From Phyto melanocephala (lineage: Eukaryota; Arthropoda; Insecta; Diptera; Rhinophoridae): DNA of 64,000 nt. A model generated the notes under the pieces. It had not been told where the DNA came from and ran no database searches. It worked only from the letters and a program-made list of their open reading frames with translations. Where the stretch lies: positions 75,730,465-75,794,464 of the forward strand of contig OW799236.1 of the NCBI GenBank assembly GCA_941918925.1, in the 5' to 3' direction. Shown here piece by piece: positions 48,301 through 59,882 of this stretch (its first letter is position 1; each line of letters opens with the position of its first letter). The translations under genes were made by a program, and so were the position numbers.

Positions 48301-51281
48301 TTTTTCATGTGTGTTAAAAAATGTTGCAATATTTATAACAAATTCTTGTTAACCTTGCATATTATTTTACTTAACATTTAATATTATTTATTTTTCTATT
48401 TTTTTGTTTGTTTGTTTGTTCAACATTTTAGACTACCAAAGCTTTTCTACCCAAAATGATTGAGAACCAACGCGGTCATATTGCCACCATTGCTTCATTA
48501 GCTGGTCATGTTGGCATAACCAAATTGGTGGACTATTGTGCCAGTAAATTTGCAGCTGTAAGTTGTTGATTCTTTTTCATTTACGTTTCAATATTTATAT
48601 TACTTGTTGGAGTGGTTGTAAATTTATCTTGATATTTAAGAATTTATTTAAAAAAAAATAAATTTTGCAATCACAATTATTTATTCATTTTAGTTGCAAT
48701 ATTTGTCTTGGTATTAAATGCGGTTTTTAATGTTCTCTCTTTTTCTTTTTAAAAAGGTGGGCTTTGACGAAGCATTGCGTTTAGAACTTGAAGTCCTTGG
48801 TCACACCAACATACAAACAACCTGTGTGTGTCCGTTCTTTATTCAACAGACTGGCATGTTTGATGATGTTAATGCGCGGTAATTAAAAGTTTTGTAATAT
48901 TGATTAAGTTTTTTTTTAATATTCTTAAGTGGTTTGGATATAACAGCATATTGCAAATTTTGGAAAAAAATTTTGATTTTTTCCAGCTTAAAAGCGTTTT
49001 TTAATTTTTTCTAATATAAAGTAAATTATAAACAATTTTTTGTTGTAAATTTATTTTTATTTGGAAAATTGTTGTTTATAAGTCTTTAGGGAAAATTTAA
49101 ATAATTTTAAATGTTTGTGGGAATTTTTATAAAATCCGATTATAAGAGCCAAACTAACTAATACAAAAGCGTAATACATTTTTCTAGCCATCAAAAATTC
49201 TCATGCCCATACAATTTGTATGAAGCAAACCAAAATTCCCGATTTTATCTCAATTCTTATTTCTTCTAGTGGGTTTTATTAAACAACATTATTGCACATT
49301 ACTGTTTATTGCACAACGTTGATGTCTTGATTTTGTTTGTCACTTTAGTGTTGGCGCTAAGCACAACGATTAACGCTTTTGTTTATGAATAAATTAGACG
49401 TGCCATAACCATAACCATACCAAACAGCTGTTTGAACAAAACAATGTATTAGATTATAGGTGACTCACAAATTCACCATAGTAAAAACCATAGTAACCAA
49501 TTGGACTATGGTTTCTTATGGCATTATGTTTATGACAAGTCTCCTGTCTTATTTTGATATAAAAATAATAATTCCTAAGGATAAACATAAAAAATACAAC
49601 AACGACAACAACCCAAACATTTTTTACCATCATGTACAAAACTGCATGCATTTGATGCTATTTTTTTAACATAATTATGGTTGTTGCAATCTCAATAAAA
49701 AAAAACAGAAGCACATGCGGGTTTTTGCTCATATTTTAGCACCTAATAGGTCGAAATTGCTAATTTTTAATACCAAGTTTTTCGAAAATATTTTTGATAA
49801 GTTGATGCTATAAACGCGTCAATACAATACATGAGGGCTTCAAAAAATTGATTTCAACACTCACACTAACGGACAGACGGACATAGCTAAATCGACTTCT
49901 CTATCTATAAATATTCAGAATATATATACTTTATAGGGTTACAAATGAATATTGTAGAAATTACAAACGGAATGACAAACTTATATATGGGTACTTCCAC
50001 AGAAAAGTCTACTTTTGTCACGTAACGCCAGCATCTATAGCTTTGAAAAAAAGATTTTTCTTTAAACGTGTTTATATAGATATATTTTCATATGCATACA
50101 TATAGAATGCAAGTAAATAAGTGAACGCCCTTAAGTTATAAGAGTTAAAAGAATCTGGCGTTACGTGACATTTCTGTAGACGGGGCCATATACCCTCTTG
50201 CACTTTCATGTGATGAATATAACAACTATGCAAAAAACCAAATCAAACTCAAGATTTTCGATATATGTAAGCATACACTTTATTAACCCTTTATGGGTAA
50301 TCTTAAGTTTGCCAAGTTCTTGCTGTTTGTGTTATGTTTTCGACTTTGGTGTTTTCTAACATGTCTAGTAAAATTGTACGGCATATATTTTTGTGGAAAG
50401 TTTCAGACCCTCCCTCCCAAATTGTTGAGTTGTTTTTAACGATCTGTTGAAACAGATCCAAAAATTACTATTTTATGAGGGAGTAAGAGGGTTAATATGT
50501 TCCACAAAGATATTATTCTTAATATTTTTTACAAAATTGTTGAACACTCACTACAGCTTAGATGTAAAGAACACATATTTTCACATACCGTGCAGCCCCT
50601 AAACTAAAAATCCGATGTAATCATTCGAAATACCGGCAAACGTACATGTATTTTGTTTGATCCGCCTACCTGAATCTATTATTAAAACTCCGTAATTTTG
50701 TTAAAAGTTTTATAGAAGAAATTTGTTTTTAAAAATTATAAATGTATTTTGTAAATATTTTAGGCAAATTTTCTTTTAATAAAAAATTTCTATTGTTAAT
50801 TACGCCATTTTTATAAGAAAACAATTGTTCTTACAAATTATTCTTCTTGTCTTCCTTAGCTGGGTGCCCACTCTAAATCCCAACACTGTAGCTGATCGTG
50901 TTATCACTGCCATAAAGAAAAATCAAAAAATTGCCATCATACCTGGTTACATTAAGCTACTATTGTCCTTTAAATGGTAAGCACAATTTGGAATATAAAT
51001 CATGTCTTTAAAATTTTAATGAATTTTTTTTTACATTTCCATTTAGGACCTTTCCCTGGGGTTGTATTTCTGGTCTTCTTAGACGTTTAGTGCCCGACGC
51101 TTCGCCTCATGGTGTGGCGCAAAAATCTTTGCTTAACTTTTACAAAAAAGCCACATTCTCTAAGTCATTACCCGCTACATCAATTACCGATGTTGGCAGT
51201 AATACGTTTAAGGAACCTTTAACCAAAGCGGGTACATTGCTCATACATCGCACTCCGTCGCTGGGCGAGCGTGTTTTATAA
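36169..51281 (+). CDS. Short-chain dehydrogenase/reductase, retinol dehydrogenase / 17-beta-HSD11-like (SDR16C-like), 5' incomplete
   Basis: Exons are 36169-36322, 36439-36563, 48092-48202, 48432-48557, 48757-48878, 50860-50976 and 51047-51281. All introns are GT-AG and the 990 nt join in one frame, giving 329 residues plus TAA. The product is a classical Rossmann-fold NAD(P)-dependent oxidoreductase. Visible landmarks are the cofactor loop TGGGSGLG (residues 22-29), NNAG, the catalytic serine in IASLAG, and YCASK with the catalytic Tyr and Lys. Relatives act on retinoids or steroids at the ER or on lipid droplets and have a hydrophobic N-terminus. Here the sequence starts [10 protein letters not shown], so the initiator Met and membrane anchor must lie in an unseen upstream exon. 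Intron 2 is 11.5 kb and full of transposons. The gene is convergent with the integrin gene downstream. Family placement is firm; substrate is unknown. Confidence 0.92.
36439..36563 (+). CDS. Dehydrogenase exon B
   Basis: It completes the split Gly codon and encodes the helix and beta-3 region with [11 protein letters not shown], including the DIS motif that contacts the adenine ring in this family. It ends in phase 0 at a consensus GTAAGT donor. Confidence 0.9.
37797..38549 (+). pseudogene. LINE 3' end with RNase H remnant (R1/LOA/I-like)
   Basis: Frames give [20 protein letters not shown], the C-terminal part of a retroelement RNase H domain with its conserved His and final Asp. Then, shifted, comes a cysteine-containing tail: [28 protein letters not shown], close to the CCHC-type motif at LINE C-termini. 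Stop codons and frameshifts are present. GC content is higher than the surroundings. The 3' region ends ATGGACC and then CCAACCTACCTAC. Located in intron 2 of the dehydrogenase gene, same orientation. Confidence 0.8.
38550..40212. mobile_element. hAT-type non-autonomous element (CCGGTT-rich) hosting a Helitron
   Basis: The ends TAAGGTGATCGA and, complemented, TGAGGTAATCGA match at 10 of 12 bases. Identical 8-mers CTACCTAC flank it at 38542-38549 and 40213-40220, although the flank is CTAC-rich, so the duplication is less decisive. The body has the same AACCGGTT motif set as 4759-6595. A Helitron was later inserted at 39267-39884. Confidence 0.7.
39267..39884 (+). mobile_element. Non-autonomous Helitron, short copy
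   Basis: The element starts TCTATATATATAAAAGTG and ends GGGTTTGGCTAG, inserted between A and T. A TG microsatellite follows the start. It has about four of the about 120-bp internal tandem units, against about six in the copies at 24165 and 25033. Confidence 0.85.
40213..41680. other. Intron 2 sequence of the dehydrogenase gene, unannotated
   Basis: No gene was recognised. An exact 12-bp inverted pair AAACCTAAACAA (41010-41021 and 41295-41306, inverted) with similar flanks may mark a small decayed TIR element. Confidence 0.45.
41681..42366. mobile_element. TIR element of about 690 bp (MITE-like)
   Basis: The left end ATAGCATGTTTCCACGACA at 41681 and the right end TGCCGTGGAAACATGCTAT at 42345-42365 are near-perfect inverted repeats. 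An internal partial copy of TGTTTCCAC lies at about 41748. The internal 83-codon frame at 42063-42314 has no recognisable domain. The superfamily is not assigned. Confidence 0.65.
42367..45229. other. Intron 2 sequence of the dehydrogenase gene, unannotated
   Basis: The sequence is AT-rich with long A and T runs. No coding region or named repeat was recognised. Confidence 0.5.
45230..46200 (+). pseudogene. Second LINE reverse transcriptase fragment
   Basis: Frames give [18 protein letters not shown] (first palm aspartate), [29 protein letters not shown], a damaged region where the FADD-type box should be (near 45575-45590), and then [15 protein letters not shown] in the 63-codon frame at 45586-45777. 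Around 45950-46195 there are LVRTLLEYG, a stop, and VIWDP. Frameshifts and stops are frequent. It differs from the jockey-like copy at 28264. Located in dehydrogenase intron 2. Confidence 0.8.
46362..47441. mobile_element. Foldback-like element with tandem-repeat arms
   Basis: The left arm (46362-46614) is built of repeated words like GAAATTGAGAAAATTCCAAAT, each about 22-25 bases with substitutions. The right arm (47287-47433) is the same repeat in reverse complement (ATTTGGAATTTTCTCAATTTC). Inside, a second inverted pair sits at 46697-46727 and 46921-46948 (GGCTAAAAGG-AGCTAAAAGGGCCAAT against its complement). The arms-of-tandem-repeats architecture resembles Foldback/Galileo-type elements; assignment by architecture only. 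Confidence 0.6.
48092..48202 (+). CDS. Dehydrogenase exon C (NNAG motif)
   Basis: It is exactly 37 codons, starting [11 protein letters not shown] and ending VMAHFW. NNAG is the conserved structural motif after beta-4. The 11.5-kb gap from the previous exon is bridged without loss of frame or of conserved residues (VGD joined to VSLLINNAG). Confidence 0.92.
48432..48557 (+). CDS. Dehydrogenase exon D (catalytic Ser, Tyr, Lys)
   Basis: It is 42 codons containing [10 protein letters not shown] (catalytic Ser) and YCASK (catalytic Tyr and Lys, spaced by three). Both borders are phase 0; the donor is GTAAGT. Confidence 0.93.
48757..48878 (+). CDS. Dehydrogenase exon E
   Basis: It encodes [14 protein letters not shown] and the [13 protein letters not shown] segment, the usual PG-like region that closes over the cofactor. 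It ends two bases into an Arg codon completed at 50860. Confidence 0.9.
49715..50200 (-). mobile_element. Decayed mini-me-like 5' end interrupted by a small MITE
   Basis: 49715-49990 matches, inverted, the 5' region of the 23596 subfamily: the (GTCY)n remnant reads GGACAGACGGACATAG at 49872-49887, then TATATACTTTATAGGG. The terminal TATACCC-type sequence is split by about 200 bp, bounded by a perfect 16-bp inverted repeat TGTCACGTAACGCCAG (50016-50031 and 50155-50170) with similar flanks. The sequence after it, ATATACCCTC at about 50189, fits the continuation of the mini-me-like end. Lies in a dehydrogenase intron. Confidence 0.55.
50860..50976 (+). CDS. Dehydrogenase exon F
   Basis: It encodes [18 protein letters not shown] and a hydrophobic LLLSF segment, the C-terminal region typical of RDH/HSD17B11-like enzymes. 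It ends two bases into a Trp codon. Confidence 0.88.
51047..51281 (+). CDS. Dehydrogenase last exon
   Basis: It completes the Trp codon, encodes [19 protein letters not shown] and an extended hydrophilic C-terminus, and stops with TAA at 51279-51281. Confidence 0.9.
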
Positions 51282-51860
51282 ACCGCCTAATTGTAAATAC
51301 GTAAACAAACTTAGGTTTTAGTGAACTTAAATACATTAATTTGTTTTTCTTTTCCCCTTATGTGCATAAACCGTTTTAAATTTATCAAAGTTTTATAAAA
51401 AGGATTTTTTTTAAATTTATTTATAAACGTTTTGATGAATTTAAAGACGAATTATAAATATACGGGGGTTAGGGTTCTAAGTCTAGTGTAGTCTTTTAGT
51501 TTAGGAATTTACCTAAGAGGTCTTGTTAATTAAGTTTTTTTTTCTTAACTTTTTTACGTGCTTTTAATTTATTAAATTGGCATATTTTTAATTATTGTTT
51601 ATATATACATTCCTTTCTAATAATTCATTTAAATAGTTTAATTATAATTTAGTTATAAATAGTTAGACAAAATTAAAAGACAAAACAAAATATGTTAAAT
51701 ATTTGTTAAGAATTAAGGGAAGGAAATACTTTTTTAAGACGACAATTTAGTTTGTAAAGCAATCATAGTTCAAATTGATGTACCACATAACAAATGACAC
51801 AAATACATTTAGTTAATTCACAACTAAATATTTTTTTTTTTTCAAATTTGTATTAATATC

Positions 51861-51866
51861 AATAAA
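51861..51866 (+). promoter_or_regulatory. Candidate polyadenylation signal of the dehydrogenase gene
   Basis: AATAAA lies about 580 bases after the stop codon and is followed within 20-40 bases by a T/G-rich stretch. It is a good AATAAA match downstream of the stop, which would give a 3' UTR of about 600 bases. Confidence 0.5.
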
Positions 51867-51899
51867 AATAATTTATGTAACAAAATGTTCAACTTTGAT

Positions 51900-53570
51900 C
51901 TTTTATCTTTTTATAGTGAAACAGAATAGATAAGAAATTGCAAGCAAAATCGGCGGCAATAACTTCAAGTGCTGTCATTTTATTGTGTAATTTTCTTGCG
52001 TAGCACTAAAACTGCAAAAACATTTGTTTTTGTTTACAAAATACTTTTAAGAAAATTATAACATTGTTGAGAGAGTGAGGACATATCTCATAATTACCAC
52101 AACGAGCTTAAAAAGTCATATTGCGTCAAAAACACGCCATGCGCTAATTCTGTTTCATAACCCTAATAGTTTTTCGTGTTTGTCATCTTTGAGTATTTCT
52201 TTCTCAAATATTTTATTTGATAAGTTGCGAATAAGTTTTCTTAGTTGTATTAAAATAATATTTAAATATTGTTAAATATTTCTTATGAGTTAAAAATCAG
52301 GGTTATAAAAATATTGAATATTATGTTTGTACCAGGGACCGCAAATGATGATTATTTTACTAATTTGAAAAAAAATGCGGCATGCATGAAGTTTTTCTTT
52401 AATTTAAGCTGTTATTTATCAATAAAATATGTAAAAGCAGAACATAGCAGAACTGTAAATAATTTTTTTTTTTTTTTTAATTATCATGAATTAACAAAAT
52501 TCTTATTTTAATTTATTATGAGTTAGAAACTCTTCAATGCTTTTTTTAAATTAATTCACCGATTTATTCATCGAGTGAGGTGCTGTAATTAATTTCTTCA
52601 TTTAATTGTTTATTAAGAATATTTAGGATTTAGGCCTTCAATTACATTTGTTTTAAATATTTTCGATATCTTAATTTTTTGTAATAAATTGTTATTAGTT
52701 CAATTATAATTCAATTCTTTTTTCAAATGAAATTAATGCATACAGCAATTTCTAATTCATAAAAAAATTTATTCATATTTTTATTCAGTTCATATTTTTG
52801 GCAAATAAAATAAATTTATAAAATTTCACTTTACAGCATGATAGATTCCCAGTTTAGTTGAAAAAACAATCATTGTTTTACAGCTCTGCTACATGGTACA
52901 CGAACAATACAAGCCACTGTAAATAATGTATTAACTGTAGTGCAATTCACTTACTTATTTGAACGAAAATCGTTATAAAAAGTAAACAAGAGTATTATCT
53001 ATTTCGGTATTCTGTAACACAATAATTTTGTTGTTGTTTATTAAATCGGCGAAAAGTTAAACTTCATACCCGACTCAAAATCACTTCTTTAAGTCTCGGC
53101 TATGGTGCAACTAAATACTTGTGGGAGTAATGTTAGTGGTAAATTTATTTAAGCACACTTCGACAAAAAGATGCCACTTTATTGCAACAGTAGCCGAGTA
53201 TCATTAAAGGCCATGAAAAAAAATCTGATAGGTTTCTGTTCTACATGAGAAAATCGCAACAAAATGTGTGATGGGACGCCACACTGTCATAATTGCTTAT
53301 AAAAAGCAACTCTGATCGTACAAAAACTATTATTTTATGAAAATTATCAAAAGATTATCAAATCGTACAGACATGTCAAAAAATCTGTCACACATGTGAA
53401 CTTTTTCTGAACACACATACAATTTTTGACATACCGAACGATTGAATCAGTCATGGCCTTAAAAAGTATTTAGTAAATGGCGTTATCATTAGTCAAACAA
53501 TAATAATAACAACAAATTTAAACACAGTCGGATCGTTGAAAGTTAGTGAATCGCATCACTGATCTGTCTT
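51900..53570. other. Intergenic, nothing recognised
   Basis: The sequence is AT-rich. Short open frames at 52075-52511 have no recognisable motif. Confidence 0.5.
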
Positions 53571-53814
53571 TTATAACCCCTATTCCAGTTATCGACTTCG
53601 TTGTCGTTTTTGAGTCATCATTACATTGTTTTTTGCATCGATATCACTATCAATCTGGTATTCTAGCAGTCTTGTATTAAAGTTGAAAAGCTGTACTTCG
53701 TTAATTTGCGAAAAACAAAAAAAAAAACATAAAAAAATCTAATACAAGCAACAGACTGATGATGTTGACTGAAAAACTACAACGGCTTTGACACCTGGAA
53801 TAAGGGCGTATAAT
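53571..53814. repeat. Candidate 244-bp TIR element
   Basis: The left end CCCCTATTCCAGTTATCGAC and the complement of the right end CGCCCTTATTCCAGGTGTCA share about three quarters of their first 30 bases, continuing into a GTTGT match. No clear target duplication. Probably an old MITE. Confidence 0.4.
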
Positions 53815-54747
53815 AACCGAACGCATGTATAAACACTTATTTGTTTAATAAAATTTAAAATACCTTGTATTTCTTAACTTCAAAATAATTTTTAAAATTT
53901 GTTTCAAATAAAATTTATAATTTTTATGGTCCCTGGTTGGTACATTTTTTATATATTTATTTTTTATTTTTTTCTTTTGTTTCTTTGGTGTAAGTTAATT
54001 ATATATTTAAATTAAAGTGGGCTTATAATAAATCCTTTAAATCTTTCAATTCCAAATCCCTTATACATTTAACCAAACATCTTTATAACCAATTATTTAT
54101 AATCAAAATCACAATCTAAGCCATAGTTGCAATATCCTTTACCCACCTATTTATTCTCTTTATCCCAAAAATTCTATTACTACTTAACCCTTGCTCGTTC
54201 CAGTATCTTATTCCCGAATTCAAATATTAAACAAACCAACAAATTTAATGATAATTATAATAAAAAATTAAAAACATTTCATACGTACGCATAAATATTG
54301 AAATATATATACTATAATGTATTTTGTATAAAATCATGTTTATTTAACAATTACGATAAAAAATAAAACTTTATACAAAACTTAAATTCAACAGTACATT
54401 TATTTCAAAACGAGTAAGAGTTCAAGGTGCAAGTATATATGAAATGCGATTTGGCACACCGTAATCTCGTCAATATTAAAATGAAAATCAATTTCCTTCA
54501 TAGGCTTACCATATGTTACAGCTTTATTAACAGCTGATCTGCTATCAGTTGGCAGCTGTTTGTGTAGAAAAATCAATAATATACAAGATTTAAAAAAATT
54601 TTTTATTCATAAACAACGATTATTACTTACTTTGCTCTTAATTGTTTTCCTTGCATGTGTTCTGTTCGCCTTTATTACTCGGTTTAATATTTACCTGTAA
54701 TTTTGACGATTAATATCCGATTTGTCTGAAAAGACATATCATATTTA

Positions 54748-55016
54748 AAGATAGTAACGGGCGTGTCTATAAATTATTCTAGAGCTGAAAATTTTAAATT
54801 TTTGTGGTAAAAATAGAGGCAACCGTGTTTATTTACTCTTATATAAAAAAGTTATGAAGAAGTTATGAAGCTAGATTTCAATAGCGATTCAATTTAAAGT
54901 ATTTATAAAAGACGGTCATTGTTCAATCGACTCCGATATTCCAAGGCTTTCAGAAAATATTTACCTTATGTGGTGAATGTTCTACAAATTACAAACAGAA
55001 TGACGGAGCTATACTT
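54748..55016 (-). mobile_element. Strongly decayed mini-me-like 5' fragment
   Basis: Read inverted, the order of blocks (TTCTG near TTTGTAATT, CATAAGGTAAATATTTTCTGAAAG, AGTCGATTGAAC and a following ATAAACACGG-type block) matches the 5' half of the 23596 copy, with heavy divergence and loss of the (GTCY)n tract. Confidence 0.45.
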
Positions 55017-58013
55017 ATAGACCATTGGCACCACAGAATAATTGTAAAAGTAACACCGTTGGCAAAGAAATAAAAAGATAAAATTATATCAATAATATAA
55101 ATTAAACTGCAAAGTATAAAAACACAAGATTTTAATTTTACACCGTGAGAAATCAATAAGCATACACGAATATTATTAGACCAAACATTGCATTGTTTAT
55201 GCTCGCAACATATTTCTATCTGCGTCTTTCTTTATATAATTTATATATATATACTTTTTATAAGCCCAGTGGCGCGATTCACTAGCTTTTAGCGATGCCA
55301 ATTTTTTATCGGATTTTATAACTGAAAATTAAAAAAAGAATTCAAAGGAAATTGTATGCTTGTCCAAAAATTATTTTAAAAACATTTTCGTGTTTAAATT
55401 AGGTGTGTTCATTTACTTTCCCAGTTAATACTTGCAACGAGAGAGTAGAAATACTAACATCAAAAAAAATTAAAAAAATAATATTAGTATTATACCCTGT
55501 TCAGACAGATATTTGTAATTGTTTCAATTTAGTGTTGATTGAGCAATTAAAATAAGTGTTTACACATACTCAATTTATCTTACTCCATTAGCATTTGATA
55601 GCTGTAAAAATACGATGTATTTACACCAAATCAAATAATGCCTTCTCTTCAGTGTTTTTCCTGTTTATAAAATATATTTACAATTATATTTATATATATA
55701 TATATACTTATATGTATGTATTTGAATTTATTTGAATTTTTTTTTTTAAATTTTCATCAAACATTTTTCATTTTCTTAATTTTTGTTTTTTGTATATTTA
55801 TTTGTTTGACATTAGAAATGCCACCTATAGAATTTTCTTCTCACTGAGCATACTTCTCAAGAGTTGTATTTGGAGTTTTAGACATAAAGTGAAACAATTA
55901 AGTATATATTGCTCAATTTAAAAATAATTTTTAGTATTGTAAATTGAGCTCAATAAGGCCTTTAATTGCGATAATATTGTAAATTGACAATTAAGGCGCG
56001 TGTGTGAACATAGTATTATATCACAATTTGTAAAGGAATTTCAAAATTTAATAAATTAAAAATAGTGGAAAAACTAATGTGCCATAAAATTTCTTTCTTT
56101 TTTTTTAAATTTTTTGAAAATAGGCATAAAGATACCCACCTATACATATGCAATATTATTGTTTTAAATTCTTTTTTATTTATTTTTTTATATTTCTTTG
56201 TAATAAATGCAACCATTGAGCCAAAAAAATTATATTACAATTATTCCCACTTAACTACGAGAACGCCTTATAAACTCCTACAAACATTTATTAAAAGAGA
56301 AATTTCAAAGAAAAAATACCCCTCATCATCACTATCAATAATAATCTGAAATTAAAAACATGAGAGGTTTGTACTTAAAAGTCATAACTGACATTGAAAA
56401 GCAACGCAAAGCTCTCGGCAGTAAATTCCAAAAATTATTTATTCATTATTATTCAAAAATATTCATTTGATCTGATTCTACTGTGATTTTTAAATTTGTC
56501 AACAAGTCCCTGTTAATAAAAAAAAGTTTTTTTAAATGAGGTTATTAAATTTGGAAATGTATTTCTATCTAACCTTATTGGAATAAATACTTTAATAGTG
56601 GAATGTACCGGGTATTTAGGTACTCATAATATCATAATATAAGCTGGCCTGTAAAGGGCAATATATCCGATTAAAATCGAAAGAAAATACATACGTTCCG
56701 TCATATATTAATCATAAGATCACCAAAATTATAATTTATCGTAATAATACCTTTTATCGTTTGAAAAATTCAAATGATCTCACAATTTCTAAAGTTTTTA
56801 TAAAATTTTGTCGTTTTTGATATTTATTGGAAAACTTTTTTAGTTAATATAAACACAAAACAGCTGAAAATTGTTGCAAGTAAAAATTTTACTGCCCAAA
56901 ATTTTCAACAATTTTTAGTAAGTTGACAAGCCTATTATCGGATATCAATCAAATGCAATCATATCAAAACAACTGTTTATGTTCGTAGTGTGTGAAAATT
57001 TAACCCTAAAAAACAAGTGGTGCTCGAAAATTTTTGAAACATTTCATAAAATAAGTCGGTTTGTCAAAACTGGTTATAGAATTTTATATTTGCATAAAAA
57101 AAAAATGTTTACACTATGTGATTTCGACTATCTGACTTACTTTTTTTATTTGTGGTGTAATCTAAATACCGCTTAACATTTATGCAATTCTTTCTTTAAA
57201 ATACTCAATAATAATTAAGTAGCATCTTTGTCAACAAAAATGGGCAAAACCAAATTCACTACTAACAGCGCTTCCATAGGTAGTCGCGCCATAGCCAAAA
57301 CATTAACAAATGGTTCTTGAATCGGGTATAAGGTTTAAGTTGCCGTTAATGCAACACAAGAATTGTCGTTCAAGTATCTGTGGCAACAATGTATAACTGC
57401 TAAGTCGACTTAAATTAAAATTGAGATAATTACACCATTGCAATTCCGCATATTAAGACTTCCCTTAGATGAATTTTCAACTATTTTGGACAACTCTACA
57501 TAATATTATACACAAAAACTTATTAAATATTTTTTTAACGAAAAATATCATTTGAAGTATACGATTTTTACAGCTTTCCTGAAAAACTATAGAAACAGAT
57601 ATAGCAGTTTTACTTATTGCTACAGATATATTACGGAATAACAAAATTGATAAAATTGTTGTTTACTTTTTTAACGATACAATTATCGTTGAAAAAACGT
57701 TAGTCAGTAGTACTACAGGAAGATAGACAGAAAGACAGATTGAAAGATAAAAATTCTAAAAGTCGTTTTTTATTCTTAATCGTTGGCTATAACCCAGCAA
57801 AATCTTTACTTATCTAGTAAGTTAGCAAGTAATATTGGAGATATACTTAAACTACATAGTTACTTTTCGACCGAATAACAACTTATTTTTGTTTGAGTTG
57901 TCCCAGAAATCATGACCCTCGCTTACAAATGAACTTACAAAAAGCAATAAAAAAAGTAGTTACCAATAAAGCTGAACTATAGCTGGATATTTTTATACTA
58001 TTACAATACAAAA
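55017..58013. other. Intergenic, nothing recognised
   Basis: AT-rich. Open frames at 56016-56349 overlap on opposite strands and consist mainly of Phe, Ile, Lys and Asn codons, as expected of AT-rich non-coding DNA. Confidence 0.5.
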
Positions 58014-59882
58014 CAAGTAAGAGCACTATATTCGGCTGTGCCGAATCTTTTATACCCACCACCAATTTTGTGTACATTTAAAGCACAAAATTTATTATTT
58101 TGTTAATCGCTATGGAATTATCTCTTTATAACGAAACATGTATCACTTTATTTGTAGAGGGTGGTTAAATTTTAAGGGCCCATGCTGAAGGTGAACTACA
58201 CCTAGTCTTTATATTTGTTTTCTGCATTTCACTTGACATTTCTCAATCTCAAGCTTACTCAATTTGATCCGCGGAAAGATACGCAAATGAGCAACGCTAT
58301 AAAGTTATTAAGGTTTTTTATAAAAATGTACGTTCAAATCAAAATGCATTTTGTGCACTTCGTGATTATTTTGGTCAACATAATCGTTCGAATTCGTCCA
58401 CAATCGGGAGAATTATAAGAAATATTTAAATTTCTGCAAAACAGGTCTGTAAAAAATGTTAGAAAATCTGTCAATGCCTTCTTAGTTCGTTGAATGGGAA
58501 CCATTGCTGTTTTTTGCGATAGTGTGGCAAAAGAGCAGTCAACCTAGACTCATCATCATGCCCAACAATTGAGCATCACCATTGTCATTGAAAATTTGGA
58601 CCATCAGATAGAGGAGTGGCGCCAAGGGCATTTGGCCGATATTTTGTTAAATACATAATTGAACCATACAAATATTATAATAACACAAAGAAATAATAAT
58701 AATATCCTAAATAATTTGTGTTTTATTTAAATTCAACATCAGCCCTTAAAATTTAACCACCCTTTATAACTTCGATATGCTACTAAAATGCTTTTGTAAA
58801 TGTAGTCTTTCAATGAAAGTGGGCGTTAAAATAGGCGTGTCAATAACGTTTCTGCTAATAAATACAACTTAAATATTTCAATATAGTCCTTTATTTTCCT
58901 AAAAACTTTGTCAATAGAGAAATTACATGAATTTAAGATAAACCGTTATATGGGAGGTAGGCGTTAAAGTGGGCGTGTCCCCTAAACTTTTTGGCACAAC
59001 AATTACATTGCTTAGAAGGATATACGTAGCAAATTTGATCATCATACATCTAATTTTGACGGTTTTATGAGCTTTTAAATTTCATTAACGGTAGATAACG
59101 TGAAAAGTGGGCGTTATAGTAGGCGTGTCAAAGTTATTTTTGCGAATGAGTACAACTGAGGTGTTTCAATATAGGCCTTTATTATTCCAAAATCTTTATT
59201 AATAGAGAAATTATATGAATTTTAGGTAAAACGTTATATGGGTGGTGGGCGTAAAAGTGGGCGTAAAAGTGGGCGTTTTCCGTTAGAAAAAAGCGTCTCA
59301 CCAAAAAACAATGTGTGCAAAATTTCAGAGTCGTACATCCAATTTTGTTGCTTTTATGACGTTTTTGTTTTTATATATAACGAAAAATACACTGTGCGGT
59401 ATAAATTTTCGTACATTTTGATCGATTACTCCTCTCCTAATAAATAGATTTAGATAATTTTTGGTGAAAAATATTGTTTTTACCCAGGAAATATATATTT
59501 GAAGTTTCATGAGTCTACGTTAATGTATTTGGACACAATTCCATTTTATTCGATGTTCGAAGAACACGGTTTTTTCGACCTACTCTTGCTTTTCGAGCTA
59601 TAACTCTCTTCCTAATATTCTGATTTAGCCCATTTTCAATACCAAACAAACCTTGTCTATAAGAAAGATTCTGGCAAAATTTGAGCCCCCTAGCTTTTTC
59701 GGTGCGACCTCTATCGTGCTTTCAACAGACGGACAGACGGACGGACATAGCTAGATCGTCATCAAATCAAACCCTGATTCAGAATATATATACTTTATGG
59801 GGTCTAAAATGGATATTTCGATGTGTTACAAACGGAATGACAAAATGAATATACCCCCACCATTTTTTTGGTGGCGGGTATA
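58014..59882 (-). mobile_element. mini-me/DINE-1-like element, best complete copy
   Basis: Read on the minus strand it starts TATACCCGCCACCAAAAAAA at 59882 and has the ACACATCGAAATATCC block. It carries a (GTCY)n tract at about 59729-59746, several copies of a GGAGGT/GCCCAC motif, a complete mariner-type insertion (58157-58764), and a 3' hairpin ATTCGGC/GCCGAAT at about 58031-58049 before CTTACTTG. It is collinear with 29158-31026. Confidence 0.78.
58157..58764. mobile_element. Tc1/mariner-type TIR element with transposase remnant
   Basis: The ends GAGGGTGGTTAAATTTTAAG and the complement ending CCACCCTT are inverted repeats flanked by TA on both sides (58155-58156 and 58765-58766). The plus-strand interior at about 58270-58430 reads QRYKVIKVFYKNVRSNQ, FCALRDYFGQHNR and STIGRI, a helix-turn-helix DNA-binding segment of a mariner-like transposase. 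The catalytic domain is missing. The 67-codon frame at 58215-58418 is out of frame with this and recurs, altered, at 30621-30824. Confidence 0.7.
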
